In this document: in pieces, positions 57,025 through 64,000 of the stretch
How positions within the stretch are numbered: position 1 is the stretch's first letter
Layout: the number at the start of each line of letters is the position of its first letter
Notes under the pieces: model-generated
What the model was told of the DNA's origin: nothing
Seen by the model: only the letters and a program-made list of their open reading frames with translations
Database searches by the model: none
Source of the DNA: Ignavibacteria bacterium
GTDB lineage: Bacteria; Bacteroidota; Ignavibacteria; Kapaibacteriales; UBA4661
NCBI GenBank assembly: GCA_947459425.1
Contig: CANHDJ010000001.1
Location: 82,103-146,102, forward strand
DNA length: 64,000 nucleotides
Direction: 5' to 3'
Translations under genes and position numbers: made by a program

Positions 57025-59445
57025 TTACTGATAAGGGATATTAACACTAATCACACATGGCGGACTCGTCGAAGTCGCCGATGCACCTGCTTTGCGATTA
57101 ACAATCTTTGCTCCAACTTTAACAGCAATAGTGCCTCGAAGAATACGGCTTTCTGCTGGCGGTTTTGGTGGAAGATCTTTCACCTGAACTGTCACAGGAA
57201 AAGCACCTGAACTTGCATCAAACGACCCGACAATCACACCGAATGTAGTCGCAGTTGCCGTCCAAGTTGATGTTGCGTCTGGCTCGTCACCATTGTATAT
57301 TCTTAGCTGTGTATCAGGGCTATTATAGTCAATTTCAGCATCGCCAGTTGGCTCAACATCGCCAAGTGTAGCTTTCACGCTCTTACTGGCAGCAATATCC
57401 TTATTATCTGCATCAAGTGGAACTTCAAAATCTACGCCAATACCTTTAATGACGACCTGAAAATTATTCGGTTGAACTGGTTTCTTTCCCGATGCCTTCC
57501 TGCCACCCTTGGCTTCGACAGCACCACTCGACTTTAGCTCAGTAATAGCATTTGAGCAAGAAATTTCAGGCGGAGTCTGTTCAGGGGTTGCCTCTCGTGT
57601 AAAGAGTGGAACGCGCTCTCCTGTCGGTGGATAGACCCAGACAATATCTGTTTTCACTTTTTTCGCTCCAGCAGGAATGTTGGGACCTACCCATGATTCC
57701 GAATAAGCATTATCTTGATTTTTCTTTTCATTACCAAGTTGATAATCAATTTTGAATTGCTGCAACGGCAATTCCGCCTCGGCTAACAAGCGACTTCTCA
57801 ATGCTAGTCGCTTCCCATAATAATACTTTGCACCAGCAAGACCTTTCATACTCTTCGGATCAAGACTGCTTGGCAATACTTTCAAATCCGTCGAAGCTGT
57901 ATCGGTCTTACCTCCACCACTATAGCTTAGTTTGATATTATACAAGCCTGCGGGAATTGGGCTTTCAAAAACAAGCCTATACCGACGCTTTTTGTTATTC
58001 GCTTGCGGATCAGCTGGTGCGCCGCTCGTAGCAGCTTCATCCAACTCTATCTTATATTTACCCGCAAGGGATGGTGTACCCTTAATATCCACAGTAGGAT
58101 TGCCTGGCTTAAAGTATGCTCCAGGCGTTAAGGCAAATGTGACGATGGTTTTCTGAAGTTTATCGAAAATAATAATTTTCGGGTCAAGCTCGCTGATACT
58201 TGGCGCTGGCTGCTGCTGTTCGGGCTTACGAACCTGAACGTCAATGTCCATGGTACCGCTATTCTGGTCAAGGAATGACGAAAAACCTGGCGTTATCAGT
58301 TTAACAATATAATCGTACAATGTAATCTTGTTAAGGATTTCCTCGTTATCCTTATTGTTTTCTCGACCAAGTTTTATTGCCTGATTAAACTCTTCTACTG
58401 CCTTGAAACGCACGTTAAAATCGCCTTCACCATCGTACCACTTATCACGAAGTTCGACTTTACCATCAAGCTCCTTCTGTAATTCACGCATTACCGAACG
58501 CAATGCCCTGACCTTCAATTTAACAACACCAACATTTACTTGGTCTTCATCACTAATGTCTTTTAAACCACCCTCAAAATCCACGCCAAGAATTTTATTG
58601 GTGCTAGAAAAGAAGCGCAACTTATACCAACCATCTTTACGTTCATCACCCGGATCAAAATTTACAGTAAAGGTACGCGAGATTACTTTTCCATTATTGG
58701 CAATATCCTTTTCTGACTTGGTACTATCATAGAAGAATATAGTATCTCTTGCTTGTGTAGATTTATCAACAGGAACAGCATTGTTGACAAGATTATACAA
58801 CGGCTTTCGCCAGCCGCCTTCAGCTTTGTTATATTCGTATGTTTCAGCAACATTCAGTTTTAACTGGCGATTATCAAGCAATGTCCAGTTAAAATTCCGC
58901 CCTGCTTGTGCGTCATTGTATGACGCAACGTCTCCCGTTTTAAATTCACGTAGTCGTTTGCTATTGTAGGTACTATCGGGCAAGCGTGGAGCATTTTCTT
59001 GAGTTTCGCCTTTGGGGGTTTCTGTAAAAAACAACTGATAGGTCAATTCTTGCACATTTGCCAATTTAGTAAAGGTATAGTCTTTCAACCCATCAGCCGC
59101 TGCCTCACCACCGCCTTCTCCGCCTGGCTTTGCTTCGCTAATATCCGTTACCCCAACCTTGACACTATACGTCTTTTGACGCTTAATTCGCTGGTCTTTG
59201 GGCAAAGACTCTACGGTAGCCTTGTCCTGTATAATAATCAAATCATTCGGGGCAACATTCATATTGAAGTTACCCGAACCGCTTTGTAATTGTGAAAGGA
59301 TATTCTGCACAATCTTCATAGACTCTTTCGTCTTTTTGTGCAGACCTTCTTCAGCTTCATCGCGTTCAACGATAATGATGAGAAGTTCCAAGATTACGGC
59401 GAGATACAACACAAAATATACCTTGCCAGCACTGCCTTTCGACAT
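57025..59445 (-). CDS. Large single-TM envelope protein, GldM/PorM-like by architecture only
   Basis: Start set at MSKGSAGKVYFVLYLAVILELLIIIVERDEAEEGLHKKTKESMKIVQNILSQLQSG: one N-terminal TM, then ~770 aa of Ig-like extracytoplasmic sequence. No canonical GldM N-terminal motif. Confidence 0.6.
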   Translation of the reverse strand: MSKGSAGKVYFVLYLAVILELLIIIVERDEAEEGLHKKTKESMKIVQNILSQLQSGSGNFNMNVAPNDLIIIQDKATVESLPKDQRIKRQKTYSVKVGVTDISEAKPGGEGGGEAAADGLKDYTFTKLANVQELTYQLFFTETPKGETQENAPRLPDSTYNSKRLREFKTGDVASYNDAQAGRNFNWTLLDNRQLKLNVAETYEYNKAEGGWRKPLYNLVNNAVPVDKSTQARDTIFFYDSTKSEKDIANNGKVISRTFTVNFDPGDERKDGWYKLRFFSSTNKILGVDFEGGLKDISDEDQVNVGVVKLKVRALRSVMRELQKELDGKVELRDKWYDGEGDFNVRFKAVEEFNQAIKLGRENNKDNEEILNKITLYDYIVKLITPGFSSFLDQNSGTMDIDVQVRKPEQQQPAPSISELDPKIIIFDKLQKTIVTFALTPGAYFKPGNPTVDIKGTPSLAGKYKIELDEAATSGAPADPQANNKKRRYRLVFESPIPAGLYNIKLSYSGGGKTDTASTDLKVLPSSLDPKSMKGLAGAKYYYGKRLALRSRLLAEAELPLQQFKIDYQLGNEKKNQDNAYSESWVGPNIPAGAKKVKTDIVWVYPPTGERVPLFTREATPEQTPPEISCSNAITELKSSGAVEAKGGRKASGKKPVQPNNFQVVIKGIGVDFEVPLDADNKDIAASKSVKATLGDVEPTGDAEIDYNSPDTQLRIYNGDEPDATSTWTATATTFGVIVGSFDASSGAFPVTVQVKDLPPKPPAESRILRGTIAVKVGAKIVNRKAGASATSTSPPCVISVNIPYQ

Positions 59446-59636
59446 AAACTTCGACCAATAAGAGTTCTGAAAATTGTGAGTTTCGGAAGAGATGCAAAGC
59501 GCTTGTTTGCTTGCCCCACTACCAATATGCAAAAATCATAATACAAAACAAAAAATTTGTCATTTTCCACAAAAAGGGGAAAATTTTCTCGGAAGCCGAT
59601 AAAATCACGATACTCATTCGCTCTTAAACAGGCGAA

Positions 59637-59669
59637 AAAGCCTTACCTTTTTGTCAAAGGTAAGGCTTT
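59637..59669 (-). terminator. Terminator hairpin for the LRR gene
   Basis: aaagccttaccttt-ttgtc-aaaggtaaggcttt, perfect 14-bp stem; T-tract on the minus strand. Confidence 0.85.
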
Positions 59670-59698
59670 CGAGTGAATTGTCCATAGAATTTTTTTAG

Positions 59699-60805
59699 CT
59701 ATTTCTTAGTATCAGCATCAACAGATGCTTTGCGTGGTAGTTTTCGTAGTTTTGCTCTAAATTCTGCATCATCTTTTATTGGGTTGTCCGTTACTTTCAG
59801 TTTTTTCAACTTCTCCCATTTGTCGATTGTCGCTGGAATAGTTGTGAGTCGATTGCTACTAATATTGACTCGCTCGATATTCCGAAGATTCCCAACTTCG
59901 TCTGGCAACTCTTTGAGCAAATTAAACCCCAAATCTAATTCTGTCAGTGCGGTGCAACCACCAAGCTCACTTGGAATTTTCAACAAGCTATTCAAACGAC
60001 AATCAAGCATTTGCAACTGCTTGAGTTTACCAATCTCGGAAGGCAATTCTTTCAACTGGTTATTACTAATATCAATCTGCTCTAAAGCGGGCAGGTTCGT
60101 GATAAAGGTAGGAAACTCCGTGAGATTATTGTCATTGATATAGAGATGACGAAGCGATTTTATCTTTGCGATTGCCGAGGGAATGTATTTTAATCTATTT
60201 CCGCCCAACCCCACTGTTTCCAACTGTGTCAAACTATCAATTCCCACCCAAAGCATCTTCAGTTCCTCGCCTGGATCGGCATCCGGTGGAACTTCGCTGT
60301 CTTCCATTTGATTGTAGTTATTCAAATACAATTTTTTCAGATTCCGCAAATTCATCATTTCTCGCGGCAAACGCTTAATCTTGTTTTTATCTAAAACCAA
60401 GACTTGAAGGTTTGCCAATTTGCCAATCTCTGGCGGTAACGTTGTCAGTAAATTACGGTCAACAGCTAATTCTTGCAGATTCACAAGTTGTCCAATAGAG
60501 GCTGGAAGCGACGTGAGATTATTTTCATCCAAACGCAATTTATAGACTTTATCTGCACGGGGCAGAGCATCAAGCAGCGACGTATAGGTGGGCTGGATCA
60601 GTAATTGGGCTGAATCAAGCAGCGCTCCGGGCTTGAGTTCTGGCGCAACCTTAGCTTGATTCTTTGAAGATGCTTGTACCGAAACCGAGGCACTCGTTGC
60701 GGTGCTAGTAGCCTTACCCGCCTTACTTTTTTTCTGCGCAAATGCACCATTGCTTTGCATCAAGGTCAAGAGACAAACAGTAATCACAGCAAAATAGCGA
60801 TGCAT
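59699..60805 (-). CDS. Secreted leucine-rich-repeat protein
   Basis: Signal peptide MHRYFAVITVCLLTLMQSNGAFAQ; tandem LRRs (LRLDENNLTSLPASIGQLVNLQELAVDRNLLTTLPPEIGKLANLQVLVLDKNKIKRLP...). Confidence 0.93.
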   Translation of the reverse strand: MHRYFAVITVCLLTLMQSNGAFAQKKSKAGKATSTATSASVSVQASSKNQAKVAPELKPGALLDSAQLLIQPTYTSLLDALPRADKVYKLRLDENNLTSLPASIGQLVNLQELAVDRNLLTTLPPEIGKLANLQVLVLDKNKIKRLPREMMNLRNLKKLYLNNYNQMEDSEVPPDADPGEELKMLWVGIDSLTQLETVGLGGNRLKYIPSAIAKIKSLRHLYINDNNLTEFPTFITNLPALEQIDISNNQLKELPSEIGKLKQLQMLDCRLNSLLKIPSELGGCTALTELDLGFNLLKELPDEVGNLRNIERVNISSNRLTTIPATIDKWEKLKKLKVTDNPIKDDAEFRAKLRKLPRKASVDADTKK

Positions 60806-61088
60806 GAAACACTCCTCTTTCTTCGCTCAAGAGTTTTGATGGAACAATGGTTATTGACAATATTGGTAGCAATATGCCACGAAGCCCTAAACTACACGTT
60901 TTTTGAAGAAAAGCAAATCAAAATTCTCACGTGCGAAACAATGATGGATAATTGCTTATTGGGCTTAACGCTGAAACAAAAATATTTTCTTTTTCCTGTA
61001 TATTTGATAGCAAACAACACAAAAAAGTTTAAGCAAACAACTTCCCAAACACCTGTTTTTATCGGGGTTTCTCTCCGTATTTTCATAA

Positions 61089-61129
61089 AAAAGGCTGTAT
61101 TGTTTTTTGTCAAAACAATACAGCCTTTT
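61089..61129 (-). terminator. Strong perfect hairpin terminator
   Basis: aaaaggctgtattgtttt-ttgtc-aaaacaatacagcctttt, 18-bp stem. Confidence 0.85.
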
Positions 61130-61153
61130 ATTTTCAACATCGTCAATACTTGC

Positions 61154-61330
61154 TTACGATTTTTTGGTCTCAGCAGTTTTATCGGTTGACTTATCAGCTT
61201 TTTTCGACGTTTTTGCTGCTTTTGTTTTGCAGCAATCTTTGTCTTTGCAGTTATCGCCACCAGCATACACTGTACCGAAACTTAATGCTGCAACAGCAGC
61301 AATCGCAAGCAATGAACGAAGGTTTTTCAT
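61154..61330 (-). CDS. Small secreted Cys/Lys-rich protein (58 aa)
   Basis: MKNLRSLLAIAAVAALSFGTVYAGGDNCKDKDCCKTKAAKTSKKADKSTDKTAETKKS; signal peptide; own terminator downstream. Start moved to MKNLRS. Confidence 0.75.
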   Translation of the reverse strand: MKNLRSLLAIAAVAALSFGTVYAGGDNCKDKDCCKTKAAKTSKKADKSTDKTAETKKS

Positions 61331-61427
61331 AGATTTTTTCTCCAGTTTCAAAAGTTAAACAAAAGGATTACGGAGCAAATATACGAACTTCTTGCAAATC
61401 TGTTACGTCTGTGCCAGAGAATATTGC

Positions 61428-61976
61428 CTACCGACGCGGTGCAAAAATCTGACAGATAAAGTACGTATTGCCTTTTTTCACCACACCAATACCTGTCACG
61501 GCGACTTCACCATTTTCGAGATTGTTTGCTTCGTCGTTTTTGTCTAACCACGTGCGCATTGCATCTAAGGCGGGGCTACCGCTCGTGGATTCAAAAATTG
61601 CGACGTTTCTCAACATCCCTTTTTGGCTGTCCCGTGCCTCAACATCGCGCTTGTTCGATGTTAATGTCAAATTAACGCTTGCTAAATTCGCTTGCAGATT
61701 GCCTTTTGCAATCATCTCACAATAGCGACGCGCCTCGGTGGAAAGCGAATCATTAAGCGTTAATTCTTGTGCATGAATAGATGAACGATGGCTGTTGACG
61801 CGCTCCAATACGCTTTGTTTCACATACTCTGGAAGCGTATATTTTGGTAATTCCACCGATTTGCTTTTCTGAATTTGTAGTGCAAGGCAGATGATAACAA
61901 TACCAATGATAATTCGCGGTAATGTAATGATGCTTTTGCTTTTATTCGACATTGTTGTTGTTCTTTTCATAACCAA
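61428..61976 (-). CDS. Membrane-anchored CAP/SCP-like (YkwD-type) domain protein, divergent
   Basis: N-terminal TM segment; VLERVNSHRSSIHAQELTLNDSLSTEARRYCEMIAKGN...GEVAVTGIGVVKKGNTYFICQIFA. Confidence 0.68.
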   Translation of the reverse strand: MVMKRTTTMSNKSKSIITLPRIIIGIVIICLALQIQKSKSVELPKYTLPEYVKQSVLERVNSHRSSIHAQELTLNDSLSTEARRYCEMIAKGNLQANLASVNLTLTSNKRDVEARDSQKGMLRNVAIFESTSGSPALDAMRTWLDKNDEANNLENGEVAVTGIGVVKKGNTYFICQIFAPRR

Positions 61977-62064
61977 TCTCCAAATAATCTTTATTAGAAT
62001 ACTTCCCTTTGTTCAAATCTCGTGCCAAAGTGTTTTATCACGGTTTTATGCGGGTTTCAAGCGA

Positions 62065-62190
62065 AAAAGTGTCAAGTTTTCCTGACACTTTTCCTGATAA
62101 TGCCCAATTCACCTGACACTTTTCCACAAATGGGCGCTTGCAGTGTCTCATTATGCAAAATTGCAAAACGAGACACTCAAACACTAGTGT
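62065..62190. repeat. Cluster of GTGTC/GACAC motifs forming nested hairpins
   Basis: aaaagtgtca (62065-62074), tgacactttt (62083-62092), tgacactttt (62114-62123), agtgtctc (62142-62149), gagacact (62170-62177), cactagtg (62182-62189). Confidence 0.6.
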
Positions 62191-62239
62191 CTTGGAGTGA
62201 GAAGTTTCTATGACCAGAAGTCACGGAAGGCAGAAGTAA

Positions 62240-62833
62240 TCACAGGCTTTCGTTATCCCTAGCGTTAACCATTACCCTCGTGCGCTCTTCAGTGCCTAAC
62301 TCTCGCCATTGACCCGGCACGAACAATGGCATCTGATACGCACCAATTCTTACCCGCACGAGCCGCAAGGTCGGCAACCCCACCGAAGCAGTCATTTTGC
62401 GGACTTGGCGATTTTTTCCTTCGGTCAATTCCAGGGAAATCCATGATGTTGGAATATTTTTGCGGACACGAATCGGTGGCACACGCTCTGGTAAATTCTG
62501 TACATCTTCTTCAGAAAGTATTCTGGCGACACACGGCTTTGTATCGTAGTTTTGAATGCGCACCCCCATTTCTAGACGCTTCAGCGCATCGGGCGTGGCA
62601 ATTCCCTCTACTTGCGCCCAGTATTCACGCGGATGAGCATATTGAGGTTCCAAAAGATATTTCACGATACTCGCTTCGTCGGATAAAAGGAGTAACCCTT
62701 CTGAATCAGCATCCAAGCGCCCTACGGGATAAATATTGCGCGGAAAGCCAAACTCTGCTAATGGCACATTTGCCGAACCATCACCAGTGAACTGTGATAA
62801 AACGCCAAACGGCTTGTAAAAGGCAATAATCAT
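62240..62833 (-). CDS. rluE: 23S rRNA pseudouridine synthase, RluE/RsuA family
   Basis: YKPFGVLSQFT, YPVGRLDADSEGLLLLSDE, LELTEGKNRQVRKMTASVGLPTLRLVRVRIG. Confidence 0.92.
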   Translation of the reverse strand: MIIAFYKPFGVLSQFTGDGSANVPLAEFGFPRNIYPVGRLDADSEGLLLLSDEASIVKYLLEPQYAHPREYWAQVEGIATPDALKRLEMGVRIQNYDTKPCVARILSEEDVQNLPERVPPIRVRKNIPTSWISLELTEGKNRQVRKMTASVGLPTLRLVRVRIGAYQMPLFVPGQWRELGTEERTRVMVNARDNESL

Positions 62834-62877
62834 CGGGCAAATGCGTATATTTATGCAAGAAATTTTTACCGACGGCT

Positions 62878-63372
62878 ATGCAACACATCATCCTCGACGC
62901 ACATAACATCATGCACAAAGACGCTTCCATGAAGCGCCTGATGGATGTCTCGCTTACCGAAGCGCGACAGGCACTCGTGTTTCTTGTTGAGGGTTTGGCA
63001 AAAAAACGTTCTGATGTTTACTATACGATAGTTTTTGATGGAGTCAATGCTGGTGTGGCAAGTTCGCTCAAAAATGTCGTTGTCCGCGAGACCAGACGCT
63101 TTCAAGAAGCAGATGAGATTATTAAAGACCTCGTGCGCCGCGAGGAGCGCCCGCACTTGGCAACAGTTGTCTCGTCCGATATCGAAGTCCACAATTTTGC
63201 GAAACGCAGCGCCTGCACGGTTAAATCGTCAGAATCATTTTTACGAGAGGCAAGAGCTTCCGTCTCTGGCACAAAATCTAGTCCCCAAGACAAACGCCTC
63301 GCCACCGACGATAAACCCACGCACGTCTCACGGTCGGAGATGGAAGTGATGAAAAAACTCTTTGGCGCGTAA
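62878..63372 (+). CDS. NYN (YacP-like) domain nuclease
   Basis: IILDAHNIMHK, TIVFDGVNAG, EADEIIKDLVRRE, ATVVSSDIEVHNFAKRSACTVKSSESFL. Confidence 0.88.
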   Translation: MQHIILDAHNIMHKDASMKRLMDVSLTEARQALVFLVEGLAKKRSDVYYTIVFDGVNAGVASSLKNVVVRETRRFQEADEIIKDLVRREERPHLATVVSSDIEVHNFAKRSACTVKSSESFLREARASVSGTKSSPQDKRLATDDKPTHVSRSEMEVMKKLFGA

Positions 63373-63389
63373 GGGCGCACGGCATTCCA

Positions 63390-63833
63390 TCAACAGCCTG
63401 TCAAGGCATGAATCTTCTCCACACGCTTTTCGTGTCGCCCGCCCTCGAATGGAGTGGATAAAAATGCCTGCACAATAGATTTTGCTGCATCAAGCGACAC
63501 TAAACGCTCGCCAACGGTAATGACATTGGCATTGTTATGCTGCCGAGCAAGACGCGCCATTTCCTCTGTCTGGCAGTTTGCCGCCCGAACCCCTACCACC
63601 TTATTTGCCGTGATAGCAACGCCAATCCCACTCCCGCACACTAATACGCCATACTCAACCTCTCCGTCAGCGACGCTGCGGGCGACCGCAGCCGCAAAAT
63701 CAGGATAATCAACAGAATCCAGCGAATAGGTGCCAACGTCTTGAATCTTATATCCATTTTCGGTGAGAAAAAGCGCCAATTCTTGTTTATAGCGGAATCC
63801 CGCATGGTCAGAACCGATTGCAATAGTTGTCAT
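63390..63833 (-). CDS. rpiB: Ribose-5-phosphate isomerase B
   Basis: IAIGSDHAGFRYKQEL, DYPDFAAAVA, GVLVCGSGIGVAITANKVVGVRAA, RQHNNANVITVG. Confidence 0.96.
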   Translation of the reverse strand: MTTIAIGSDHAGFRYKQELALFLTENGYKIQDVGTYSLDSVDYPDFAAAVARSVADGEVEYGVLVCGSGIGVAITANKVVGVRAANCQTEEMARLARQHNNANVITVGERLVSLDAAKSIVQAFLSTPFEGGRHEKRVEKIHALTGC

Positions 63834-63897
63834 TGGTATTTGGTAAAATTATTGTAACTGGTCAGGTCAATTAAATTGAGAGAGCAAAATTGTTGCC

Positions 63898-64000
63898 ATG
63901 GAAGGCATCCACCAGAGCGTCCAAGATATTGGCGGCATTTTTACGGACGGTCGAACAGAAGCCGCGCAGCCGACAAAAGACCTTCGCTCCGTCCATCGAA
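63898..64000 (+). CDS. Partial CDS running off the window end
   Basis: ATG then open frame MEGIHQSVQDIGGIFTDGRTEAAQPTKDLRSVHR to window edge; too short for a family call. Confidence 0.4.
   Translation, partial: MEGIHQSVQDIGGIFTDGRTEAAQPTKDLRSVHR

Noticed and set aside
57025-59445. Naming the gene gldM/porM outright
   Set aside because: Only architecture matches; the canonical N-terminal motif and the gldK/L/N neighbours are missing.
62083-62123. Repeated cctgacacttttcc considered as a CRISPR array
   Set aside because: Only two direct copies with a short spacer, no further units, and no cas genes in the window.

Overview
The window holds about 50 densely packed protein-coding genes, mostly on the minus strand. 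I found no rRNA, tRNA or CRISPR array. The gene content points to a Bacteroidota/Chlorobiota-type (FCB) bacterium: a fused LpxC-FabZ, an N-acyl-ornithine carbamoyltransferase, and several secreted proteins with type IX (T9SS)-like C-terminal sorting domains. Finer taxonomy is not supported from sequence alone. Recognisable housekeeping blocks are argE-like/argB/argF', fmt/trpS, lpxC-fabZ/lpxD/murF, rpmE/rpsR/pdxB, and rluE/NYN nuclease/rpiB. The main points for a second look are: (1) a LexA homologue in which the cleavage site and both catalytic-dyad positions are substituted; (2) a PolX-type protein with an intact PHP domain but a polymerase palm lacking its catalytic aspartates; (3) a compact MoxR/ChlI-like ATPase, antitoxin, PIN toxin, RtcB RNA ligase gene string; (4) a ~15 kb one-strand cell-envelope locus with a GldM-like single-TM protein, two predicted outer-membrane proteins, a VWA-OmpA protein and large surface proteins; (5) an unlisted 56-aa basic ORF beside cysteine-free forms of ribosomal proteins L31 and S18; (6) several perfect hairpins and a GACAC/GTGTC motif cluster. 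All family calls come from reading motifs by eye; no database search was run.
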